Below, piece by piece: positions 1 to 5,045 of a stretch of DNA of 5,045 nt. Origin of the DNA: an uncultured Planctomycetaceae bacterium (GTDB lineage: Bacteria > Planctomycetota > Planctomycetia > Planctomycetales > Planctomycetaceae); contig CALFYU010000545.1 of the NCBI GenBank assembly GCA_937952455.1, positions 1 to 5,045 of the forward strand, written 5' to 3'. Position 1 is the first letter of the stretch. Each line of letters opens with the position of its first letter. Below the pieces are notes generated by a model, which ran no database searches, was not told the DNA's origin, and worked only from the letters and a program-made list of their open reading frames with translations. The position numbers were made by a program, and so were the translations under genes.

Positions 1-523
1 CGTACACGTCGAACAGCTGAGTGCCGAGTTGGACAAAGCGGCCAAGGACAACGCCCAGATCGGGGCTGTTCTTTTCCAAGTAGCTGAATTCGTTCACGTC
101 GACCAGAATCAGGAAGTCGGCGTTCTTGAATTTCTCGAACAGCTCCGCCGGTCCGCCCCAGTCGCCGCCATTGTCGTCCATCCAGGTGGCGACTTTATGA
201 CTGTCGATGACTTTGATGTCGTGCTGTTTCAGGCGGCGGGTGACTTCCGTCTGCAATTCCTGGTCAAGGGCCGCCGTTTCGCTATCGCTGCCCATGGGTG
301 CTTCGCAAATGACGATGGCCGTGACGCCGTCATCCTTCAGTGATTTTTTGGTGAACTCATCGAAAGATGCCGGGATCATGGGCCGGCCCAGCAGCATCTG
401 GCCCCCCATCACGAACAGCGAGCAGCCTGCCAGCGTGATCATGGCGCTGCTGATCAACAAACACGCCGCACTGCGCGCCCATTGACCGTTCCGCCGGTTC
501 GCGTTGTCAAATTCATTTGGCAT
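1..523 (-). CDS. Lipoprotein of unknown function, C-terminus beyond left edge
   Basis: The open minus frame runs off the window, so 174 codons are visible. Residues 1-34 form a lipoprotein signal: a polar start with RR at 10-11, a hydrophobic stretch at about 18-31, and the lipobox LAGC with the lipidated Cys at 34. Ser follows the Cys, which fits outer-membrane sorting if the usual +2 rule applies. The mature part alternates strand and helix: a strand at 67-73 (VTAIVIC), a helix at about 82-100 (LDQELQTEVTRRLKQ), IKVIDSHKVATWMDDN at 103-118, then a strand at 136-142 (DFLILVD). I chose ATG 523 because GGAG lies 6 nt upstream; the in-frame ATG at 535 lacks a ribosome site. It starts 44 bp after the DUF2752 gene and is probably co-transcribed with it. 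It resembles planctomycete lipoproteins I have seen, but I know no function. The lipoprotein call is firm. Confidence 0.75.
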   Translation of the reverse strand, partial: MPNEFDNANRRNGQWARSAACLLISSAMITLAGCSLFVMGGQMLLGRPMIPASFDEFTKKSLKDDGVTAIVICEAPMGSDSETAALDQELQTEVTRRLKQHDIKVIDSHKVATWMDDNGGDWGGPAELFEKFKNADFLILVDVNEFSYLEKNSPDLGVVLGRFVQLGTQLFDVY

Positions 524-567
524 CTTGCGCTCCATCGCATCGGCCGAAAAATGTTATCACACCGCTG

Positions 568-1146
568 TCAAATCAGCCGCACGGACCAATTGATCACTGC
601 CACGACGGAAATGCCGCCGACCACAATCAGGGCGAAATTTACGGGATTGTGAACCCGCCACAGGCGGCCTTGTGCGGCGCTGATCCAGCACCAGGGAACT
701 TGAATAAAACAGGCGATCGCCAACACCAATCCGGCGGTATTGGCTCGCGCCGCTGCGGCGAATTCACCGCGGGTAAAATGGGCAAAACTCGTGGTCATGC
801 CGCAACTAGGACAAGGAATTTCGAAGATGACTTGAAAGGTACACGGGGGAAAGCCGAGGCTTTGATGGGTGCCGAATCCGCGCGGATCGGGATTCAAACT
901 GGCCGCCAAGGCAAATCCCGCACACAGGAACAAACTCCAAAGAACCAGCAAAACACGACTGCCGATCCCGATGGGATGTCCCGTGGAGAGACGGTGATTG
1001 TTGTTTAGTGAGTGAGAGGAGCGGGATAAATACTCGTTTCCGGCGGTCGCTGCAAGAGCGGTTTGCGAGTTTGGCGGCAGATCTGACGGTGAGACATCCT
1101 CATCCTGCCCGCGCGATTCGACAGTGCCGTCCTGATAGTCATTCAC
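568..1146 (-). CDS. DUF2752 family membrane protein
   Basis: This 192-residue protein carries the DUF2752 signature PCPSCGMTTSFAHF at 111-124, preceded by GFPPCTF at 98-104. That arrangement, a CPxCGMTT loop after a first membrane span, defines the family, whose biochemical role is not established. Hydrophobic segments lie at about 64-83, 137-153 and 171-187. The first 60 residues are polar and low in structure, longer than the usual short leader. The start is GTG: a stop lies three codons upstream in frame, and no ATG occurs in frame before the first membrane span. No good ribosome site precedes the GTG, so a later TTG start near residue 66 cannot be excluded, although it would cut into the first span. 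The gene sits 53 bp downstream of dapF and 44 bp upstream of the lipoprotein gene, all on one strand. The conserved Cys pair could bind metal or form a disulfide; that is inference. Confidence 0.85.
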   Translation of the reverse strand: MNDYQDGTVESRGQDEDVSPSDLPPNSQTALAATAGNEYLSRSSHSLNNNHRLSTGHPIGIGSRVLLVLWSLFLCAGFALAASLNPDPRGFGTHQSLGFPPCTFQVIFEIPCPSCGMTTSFAHFTRGEFAAAARANTAGLVLAIACFIQVPWCWISAAQGRLWRVHNPVNFALIVVGGISVVAVINWSVRLI

Positions 1147-1199
1147 CGGAGTTCATCTCATTTGCTGGAGTCGACCAGACACTCGAGGATTGGCGCAAC

Positions 1200-2036
1200 T
1201 TATCCTTCCGGCCATTCTCCCTGATAGACCTCGACCGCATCGCCCGTCATGAAAACCTCGTCCGTGTCCGACCATTCCAATTCCAAGTCCCCTCCCAGTA
1301 AATGGCAGAGGACACTCCGTTCGGTCATTCCGGCCAACACCCCCGCCACCAGCGAAGCACACGCGCCGGTCCCGCAGGCCTGTGTTTCGCCCGAACCGCG
1401 CTCCCAGACCCGCATCTTGAATTCCGTCGGCGAGACGACTTCGATAAATTCCGCATTGACCCGGTTGGGAAAGGCGGGATGCACCTCGATTTGCGGCCCG
1501 ATGCGGTGCACCCAATCATCATTCAACGAATCAACGAATGTCACGCAATGCGGATTGCCCATCGAGACGCAGGTCACCGCCAATTCGCGGCCACCGACTT
1601 GCAACGGCGCTTTGATGGGCGGATCGCCGGGCAGCGTGGTCGGAATGTCGCTGCTCTTAAGAATGGGACGGCCCATATTCACCCGAACCCGCTGGGCGAC
1701 GCCGCCGAAGATCTCCAACTGCAGATTCAAGACGCCGTTTCCCGTTTCGATCCGTAGTTCCTCTCTGGAGCAAATGCCGTGATCGTAGACGTACTTGGCG
1801 ACGCAGCGGATGCCGTTGCCGCACATTTCCGATTCGCTGCCGTCGGCGTTGAACATCCGCATGCGGGCGTCGGCCTGTTCGGAGGGGCAAATCAGGATCA
1901 GCCCATCGGCGCCGATCCCCTTGTGCCGATCGCTCATGGCGATCGCCGCGGCGGAAATATCGGCCGGAGGGCGTTGGTCAAAACAGTTCAGGTAAACGTA
2001 GTCGTTTCCTGCGCCGTGCATTTTGGTAAATCGCAT
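1200..2036 (-). CDS. dapF: Diaminopimelate epimerase
   Basis: DapF interconverts LL- and meso-2,6-diaminopimelate in the cytoplasm, feeding lysine synthesis and, where DAP is used, peptidoglycan. The 278 residues match the family's normal length of about 270-280. It opens with the typical FTKMHGAGNDYVYL (3-16, with N11). The first catalytic Cys is C72 in EMCGNGIRC, preceded by MFNADGSESE (61-70, N63). The second is C221 in ERGSGETQACGTGA (212-225). Substrate-contact motifs NPH (161-163) and NRVNAEF (191-197) are also present, so both halves of the two-lobed fold and both acid/base cysteines are intact. ATG 2036 is chosen because the family begins there; the upstream ribosome site is weak. It is the first gene of a probable three-gene minus-strand run. 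The 106-bp upstream gap holds an inverted repeat pair and no convincing promoter. Confidence 0.97.
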   Translation of the reverse strand: MRFTKMHGAGNDYVYLNCFDQRPPADISAAAIAMSDRHKGIGADGLILICPSEQADARMRMFNADGSESEMCGNGIRCVAKYVYDHGICSREELRIETGNGVLNLQLEIFGGVAQRVRVNMGRPILKSSDIPTTLPGDPPIKAPLQVGGRELAVTCVSMGNPHCVTFVDSLNDDWVHRIGPQIEVHPAFPNRVNAEFIEVVSPTEFKMRVWERGSGETQACGTGACASLVAGVLAGMTERSVLCHLLGGDLELEWSDTDEVFMTGDAVEVYQGEWPEG

Positions 2037-2057
2037 GATTTCGTTGCTTCAATTTGT

Positions 2058-2131
2058 CGTCGGTCAGGCTCCCGCCTGACGATTCTTTTGGCGTTAATCG
2101 TTTTTCACATCAGGCGGGAGCCTGACCTACG
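2058..2131. repeat. Inverted pair of GTCAGGCTCCCGCCTGAC elements
   Basis: The first copy (2063-2080) reads GTCAGGCTCCCGCCTGAC. The second (2109-2126) is its reverse complement with one mismatch, and flanking bases 2058-2062 and 2127-2131 extend the match by four of five. Each copy can also fold by itself: GTCAGGC/GCCTGAC around a TCCC loop, and a 6-bp stem around GGGA. The pair lies between the metallopeptidase stop and the dapF start. It could end the upstream transcript as RNA, or be an interspersed genomic repeat. From memory this motif recurs in planctomycete intergenic regions. There is no uridine tract directly after the hairpin on the minus strand, so a simple intrinsic terminator is not certain. 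Confidence 0.85.
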
Positions 2132-2142
2132 GTTCGTTCTAG

Positions 2143-3126
2143 TCATTCAAACCGCGGAAAATCGCCCGCCGCAATGGGTTCGTTATGAACTTCCGGCACA
2201 AGGTCGAGCAACCCCATATCCCGGTTCAGCTCATTCACGGCAATGCCGACACGTTGATAAGTTTCCAATATCGATTCGAAATCGTTGCCATCCGAATCAT
2301 CTACGGAAAACATTTGAAAATGACGCGCTGTGCGAAGCACTGCCATCATATCCAACAGTGCGGCGAACGATTCGGCGAAGTCTTCCCAGGGATGCATCGA
2401 GGCGTATGCAGAAATAAATTCGCGCTGCCAATCTGACTGCGGGCCTTGTTCATAATATTGCTGTTTGGCGACGTCATAGGGAGGGTCACACTCGTTCCCG
2501 AAGAGTCTGTGGAATTGATCCAGCTGAAAGGGTTTGACAAGCAGATCCCAATAATAGTGCCCGAGTTCGTGCCGAAAGTGGCCGACAAGAGTCCGCTGAT
2601 GCTCGCCAAACTCAACGCGCGTCTTCTCCCTTTCAACTGGGTCGGCTTCCCGCACATTTATCGTAATACGTCCGTCCGCGTGTCCGGTGGCTACGGGCCC
2701 ATCACCATCGGCCTTAAACTCGAATGACAAGGGCTGGGCTGCTGTTTCCGGCGTATTGTCGAATGGAAGTCCGGCAGTTGTCAGGTCGAACAAAACGCGC
2801 CGCTTCGCAGCCTCGAGCGCCCTCCAGCGGTCAATGTTGCCTGTCACGGTCAAGTCAGGAATGACACGTGTTAGGCGGCAACTCCGACATAAACCCGCCG
2901 GATCGCTATGGACGGACCAAACATTGCAGATCTGGTTCGGTTCGCGATTGGCGCAAGGTGTCACGCGAGAGTGACACCGCTCACATCTTGCGGCACGGCG
3001 TTCATTTGTGCGGATGGGCGTAATTTGATGGCACGATTCGCACACACCCACATCGACGCCGCAGCCTACGCATTTGAAGCTGTCGAAAAATAGAACGTTA
3101 CCGCATTCGCAATTTGAGGTGAACAT
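2143..3126 (-). CDS. Zinc-ribbon and HExxH putative metallopeptidase
   Basis: This 327-residue protein matches the putative zinc-binding metallopeptidase family (COG4307 type). The N-terminal 85 residues are a Cys-rich zinc-ribbon region: CEC at 6-8, CVGC at 19-22, CESC at 29-32, CERC at 48-51, then C58, C67 and CRSC at 80-83. The catalytic part has HELGHYYWD (187-195 within the segment GHFRHELGHYYW), giving the HExxH zinc site, followed by FISAYASMHPWEDFAESFA (237-255), whose WEDFAE acids probably supply a third ligand. These motifs and their order are typical of the family. The frame stays open to 3441, but the extra 105 residues look non-coding, and family proteins start just before the first Cys pair, so I use ATG 3126. 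No clear ribosome site precedes it. No signal peptide is seen, so it is probably cytoplasmic. Its substrate is unknown. Confidence 0.9.
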   Translation of the reverse strand: MFTSNCECGNVLFFDSFKCVGCGVDVGVCESCHQITPIRTNERRAARCERCHSRVTPCANREPNQICNVWSVHSDPAGLCRSCRLTRVIPDLTVTGNIDRWRALEAAKRRVLFDLTTAGLPFDNTPETAAQPLSFEFKADGDGPVATGHADGRITINVREADPVEREKTRVEFGEHQRTLVGHFRHELGHYYWDLLVKPFQLDQFHRLFGNECDPPYDVAKQQYYEQGPQSDWQREFISAYASMHPWEDFAESFAALLDMMAVLRTARHFQMFSVDDSDGNDFESILETYQRVGIAVNELNRDMGLLDLVPEVHNEPIAAGDFPRFE

Positions 3127-3229
3127 ATTCGTTTTTCGGCGGGGAAATGCCCGGTTTACGTTGCCGGGTGTGATTGTACGTCCGACTTGGATGAGCGTTG
3201 CTGCCGAGATGGCCCCACTGGGAACGGGG

Positions 3230-3260
3230 ATTCTATAAATTCCATAATTAGGTTTGCAAA
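3230..3260 (-). promoter_or_regulatory. Possible sigma-70-like promoter for the metallopeptidase gene
   Basis: On the minus strand TTTGCA (3255-3260) is followed after 17 bases by TATAGA (3232-3237), or after 19 bases by TAGAAT (3230-3235). The stretch is clearly more AT-rich than its surroundings and lies about 105-135 bp upstream of the chosen start. Matches to the consensus are partial (four of six at each main box), so this is a suggestion only. Confidence 0.3.
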
Positions 3261-3275
3261 CAGTATTAACATGCG

Positions 3276-3318
3276 CGCGGGCCATCACCGTCCAGCCACG
3301 GCAAGATGATGGCCCGCG
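3276..3318. repeat. Long stem-loop with perfect 12-bp outer arms
   Basis: CGCGGGCCATCA (3276-3287) pairs perfectly with TGATGGCCCGCG (3307-3318). Inside, CCGT (3288-3291) can pair with ACGG (3298-3301) around a 6-base loop, leaving a 5-base bulge (3302-3306). The structure lies about 160 bp past the stop of the repeat lipoprotein gene and just upstream of the possible metallopeptidase promoter. It could be a terminator without a U tract, a protein-binding site, or a small mobile palindrome. Confidence 0.7.
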
Positions 3319-3476
3319 AAACAAGTTCCCGCCGTCACGCTGGGATTTCCGTAAACGAGCAGCAGGCTCACCCGACGAGCGGTCACATAGGGAACAGTGA
3401 GGTGTTCGTGCATTCATGGAGCCTTCGCGTCGATGTCGCAAATCTGGACTTCACTCCGCAACGTGCGTTGAGCGGC

Positions 3477-3803
3477 TTACTCGCCGTCGTCTTCCAGGGC
3501 GTCCGCTTTACGTTCTCCCTCAGCTTCGATCGCGTCGGCTTTCTTTTCACCGGCTTCTTCAATCGCATCCGCGCGGTTCTCGACAGAGTCCGACTCGGCA
3601 TTGCCAAGGATGGTCTTGCCATCCGCCTCTCTTAGGTCTTCTGCCTTCTCTTGAGAAGCATCACGTACGTCGTCCGCCATCTCCTGCGACGATTCCCGAA
3701 CATTTTCTGCCGCTCGGTCGCCGGGTGAGTCGGTGCAACCCGTTGCGAACAGAGATGCGGCGGCAAATACGGCGGGGGCGACTAAAGCAAAATAGGTCTT
3801 CAT
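3477..3803 (-). CDS. Small lipoprotein built of charged 11-residue repeats
   Basis: This 108-residue protein has a clear secretion signal: MK, then a hydrophobic core at 5-20, and a lipobox ending ATGC with the modified Cys at 23. The mature part is almost wholly hydrophilic and helix-forming. It falls into 11-residue units: three in a row at 31-63, a 12-residue interruption at 64-75, and three more at 76-108. Examples are AAENVRESSQE (31-41) and RKADALEDDGE (98-108). Each has Ala, Val, Ile or Leu on one face and Glu, Asp, Lys or Arg elsewhere. Such 11-residue periods occur in amphipathic, membrane-lying or stress-related helices such as LEA-type and apolipoprotein-like proteins. A role at the cell envelope is therefore plausible, but the family and function are not recognised. 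The start ATG has a strong ribosome site. The gene appears to be transcribed alone. Confidence 0.85.
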   Translation of the reverse strand: MKTYFALVAPAVFAAASLFATGCTDSPGDRAAENVRESSQEMADDVRDASQEKAEDLREADGKTILGNAESDSVENRADAIEEAGEKKADAIEAEGERKADALEDDGE

Positions 3804-3810
3804 TGTTGGT

Positions 3811-3816
3811 TCCTTT
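3811..3816 (-). promoter_or_regulatory. Strong ribosome binding site of the repeat lipoprotein
   Basis: AAAGGA on the minus strand ends 7 nt before ATG 3803, close to ideal spacing. It is one of the best Shine-Dalgarno matches in the window and fixes the start of the small lipoprotein. Confidence 0.8.
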
Positions 3817-3820
3817 GGAA

Positions 3821-4332
3821 ATGAAAGTTAACTTCCGCCCGCATATGCAAAGCGTGCGCCAATGTCGCGATTTTGGCATACGCCTTGCAGAGCTTATCTC
3901 ACAGCGCGGACAGCGAACGATCGACGCGTCCCTAGTGGGAGACTGTACTGACGACCAGGAACACACCCAGTCGACAAAGAATCGTCGCGGTCTTCGCGAG
4001 GGTATTCAAAACTGCTGGCCTGGATTGACAAACAAAGACTTCTGGAAATTCGGCAACGACTCGCGAAAGGAATAACGATCGTTCACCAGAAAACCGGCGA
4101 AAATCTGTGGGAAATTGAGTCTCAGATCAATCAAGTTGCGGCAGGCAACGGTGTTTGGACCAGCCAAATCATTGATGCAGTCGACGCGTTCGATTCCCGG
4201 ATGATTAAGGGATGTTGGTTATGCAAGTTTCGGCCGTATGCGTGCAGCACCTGTTCCGCCGTTGGTCGTCGTCGGCATAGGTCCGTTGGGAGGCGGGTGC
4301 ATCTCCGGCCTGTTGGTCGACTCGCCAAATAG
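3821..4332 (+). pseudogene. Probable decayed or frameshifted gene, family unknown
   Basis: Two overlapping plus frames look coding. Frame A runs from ATG 3821 to TAA 4075 (84 residues, including RDFGIRLAELISQRGQR and ending FWKFGNDSRKE). Frame B is offset by -1, is open from 3952 to TAG 4332, and contains LLAWIDKQRLLEIRQRLAKG (from 4012) and ENLWEIESQINQVAAGNGVW. By hand count, frame A has roughly 55, 43 and 62 percent GC at codon positions 1, 2 and 3. Frame B over 4012-4230 has roughly 54, 37 and 53. Both show the position-2 dip of real genes. Frame B has no ATG, GTG or TTG start before ATG 4201. Frame A starts only 17 bp from the divergent lipoprotein start and has no spaced ribosome site. 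One broken gene missing its 5' end fits best; chance open frames remain possible. After about 4235 the translation turns Arg-rich and probably non-coding. Confidence 0.35.
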
Positions 4333-4528
4333 AGAAACAAGTCGGTATTGGTAGTGGTTCGGAGTGAGCACCAAACAACCGAGATGGTGCCGTGCCGACC
4401 AACAATGCTCTGCGGTCTTCACGGACCTTTTAGGGCACGTCATGGATGGATAGGAAGAATTCGATTTGATGCGCAGATGTCCCCAACGAAGAATAACGGA
4501 GATGATTAAATGTGGAACGAATTGAACC

Positions 4529-4534
4529 GGAGGG
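4529..4534 (+). promoter_or_regulatory. Ribosome binding site deciding the start of the Cys-rich protein
   Basis: GGAGGG lies 8 nt before ATG 4543. A weaker GGAG (4498-4501) lies 8 nt before the in-frame ATG 4510. The stronger site, and the position just ahead of the conserved-looking WGLCKECKWW, favour 4543. Confidence 0.65.
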
Positions 4535-4542
4535 TAATTCCG

Positions 4543-4764
4543 ATGACAGCCGATTGGGGATTGTGCAAAGAGTGTAAATGGTGGCAAATTGAACCGGATG
4601 CGACGATCGAAAACCCAACGATGGGACTTTGCATCGACGAGGATTTGCAGCAATATATGCTGCGTGTGTCCGGAAATAGCGGTTGCAATCGATTCGTGAA
4701 AGGGACCCCCGCCAGGGCCAAAGGGTCGAGTGGACAACCCCCCACCGCCGATCCCACACGTTAA
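4543..4764 (+). CDS. Small four-cysteine protein, possible metal binder
   Basis: The 73-residue product has cysteines at 8, 11, 30 and 48, in LCKECKWWQIEP (7-18), MGLCIDED (27-34) and RVSGNSGCNRFVKG (41-54). The spacing CxxC-x18-C-x17-C could hold one zinc ion or an iron-sulfur cluster; that is inference from the pattern. The tail (55-73) is rich in Pro, Ala, Ser and Thr and looks disordered. No signal peptide or membrane segment is present, so it is probably cytoplasmic. I recall similar short proteins in planctomycetes, without known function. An in-frame ATG at 4510 would add MWNELNRRVIP; 4543 is preferred on ribosome-site strength. A 172-residue minus-strand frame covers the same DNA but has no family features. 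The stop overlaps the stop of the convergent transposase remnant, and no terminator is visible between them. Confidence 0.75.
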   Translation: MTADWGLCKECKWWQIEPDATIENPTMGLCIDEDLQQYMLRVSGNSGCNRFVKGTPARAKGSSGQPPTADPTR

Positions 4765-4946
4765 TCCCGATCACGTCTGCTTTTAGGAATCAAGTGTCTG
4801 GCTTGAAACGCTCTCTTCTCTGTTGCGCATAACGACTTGAGCGTTCCTGCCTGCATTTCTGCCAAGGGAGATCCCTGCTCGGTTACCAGCCTCGCCCCAT
4901 CTCGCTCGAACTCGTCCGTAAAACTGCGACGCTTCGGCTTCGACAT
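4761..4946 (-). pseudogene. IS3-type OrfA transposase remnant, broken
   Basis: Residues 1-30 match the start of IS3-family OrfA helix-turn-helix proteins: MSKPKRRSFTDEFERD followed by ARLVTEQGSPLAE, where family members typically read FTDEFKRDAVRLV then SLAE. After residue 30 the match stops, and the frame ends at 61 residues against the usual 85-100. Omitting two bases (4855-4856) lets the next codons read AEAGRNAQV, close to the expected AARNLGV-like second helix, so a 2-bp insertion is a likely lesion. No leucine-zipper end of OrfA and no OrfB catalytic domain follow, so most of the element is gone. A purine-rich AAGGGAAAG precedes the ATG. Only the element's upstream flank lies to the right. 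It cannot be active by itself. Confidence 0.7.
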
Positions 4947-4992
4947 CTTTCCCTTACCTCACGAGCAATATACGCTCTTTGATGCGCGCTCA

Positions 4993-5039
4993 CTATTTGT
5001 GGGGAAGTCCATCCCAGCAAATAGATCGATTCCCACACA
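4993..5039. repeat. Competing inverted repeats upstream of the transposase remnant
   Basis: CTATTTG (4993-4999) pairs with CAAATAG (5018-5024), with inner GGGA (5002-5005) and TCCC (5012-5015) around a 6-base loop and two mismatched positions. Overlapping this, TGTGGGGAA (4998-5006) can pair with TTCCCACACA (5030-5039) with one bulged base. They lie 50-90 bp upstream of the OrfA start, where an IS3-type end would be expected, and may be part of the element's terminal or promoter region. Confidence 0.5.
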
Positions 5040-5045
5040 GTGCAT

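Larger units (their letters stand above)
3127..3476. other. Non-coding gap between two minus-strand genes
   Basis: These 350 bases lie upstream of the metallopeptidase and downstream of the repeat lipoprotein. Frames that cross them give Arg-, Ser- and Cys-rich translations with no family features. They hold a stem-loop at 3276-3318 and an AT-rich possible promoter at 3230-3260. I see nothing convincing in 3319-3476. Confidence 0.6.

Noticed and set aside
29..343. Plus-strand frame with a helix-like start (DKAAKDNAQIGAV)
   Set aside because: It lies opposite the lipoprotein gene, which has a signal peptide, lipobox and ribosome site; the plus frame is a mirror of it.
1008..1782. Several plus-strand frames across dapF
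   Set aside because: They are opposite-strand shadows of a complete, strongly conserved dapF.
3127..3441. 105-residue N-terminal extension of the metallopeptidase
   Set aside because: The translation is Arg-, Ser- and Cys-rich without structure, the family starts near the zinc ribbon, and the region holds a stem-loop and a possible promoter.
3827..3840. AAGTTAACTT palindrome upstream of the repeat lipoprotein as an operator
   Set aside because: A 10-bp palindrome alone, without a matching promoter, is too weak to call.
4311..4404. 9-bp inverted repeat TGTTGGTCG / CGACCAACA spaced by 76 bp
   Set aside because: It is short and widely spaced, with no extension beyond 9 bp, so it may well be chance.
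4219..4737. 172-residue minus-strand open frame
   Set aside because: It is antisense to the Cys-rich gene and has no recognisable domain; the Pro/Thr-rich end (MHPPPNGPMPTTTNGG) is curious but unsupported.

Overview
The window looks like chromosomal DNA from a planctomycete or close relative. The grounds are moderate GC (a little over half by eye), several lipoproteins with Cys lipoboxes, a short Cys-rich protein of a type I associate from memory with planctomycetes, and an inverted pair of the 'GTCAGGCTCCCGCCTGAC' element, which I also recall as common in that phylum. This assignment is inference; no rRNA or other marker is present.

Left half (1-2036), all minus strand: a likely co-transcribed run reading dapF (diaminopimelate epimerase, lysine and peptidoglycan precursor synthesis), then a DUF2752 membrane protein, then a lipoprotein running off the left edge. 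Gaps are 53 and 44 bp. dapF is the only gene here with a secure enzymatic function; the other two are probably envelope proteins of unknown role.

Middle (2037-3803), minus strand: a 106-bp gap holds the inverted repeat pair. Upstream of it lies a zinc-ribbon plus HExxH metallopeptidase, whose real start is 3126 and not the far end of its longer open frame. A 350-bp non-coding gap follows, with a stem-loop and a possible promoter. Then comes a small lipoprotein made almost entirely of charged 11-residue repeats, with a strong ribosome binding site.

Right part (3804-5045): 3821-4332 has no intact recognisable gene, but two overlapping plus-strand frames, offset by -1, both look coding, so I call it a probable decayed or frameshifted gene. 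4333-4509 holds nothing I can support beyond a spaced 9-bp inverted repeat. A 73-residue four-cysteine protein follows on the plus strand. Its stop codon overlaps the stop of a convergent, broken IS3-type OrfA remnant whose 5' side continues to the right edge. The right part therefore looks like a small accessory or decay zone next to a conserved housekeeping block. I found no tRNA, rRNA, CRISPR array or clear novel multi-gene system.
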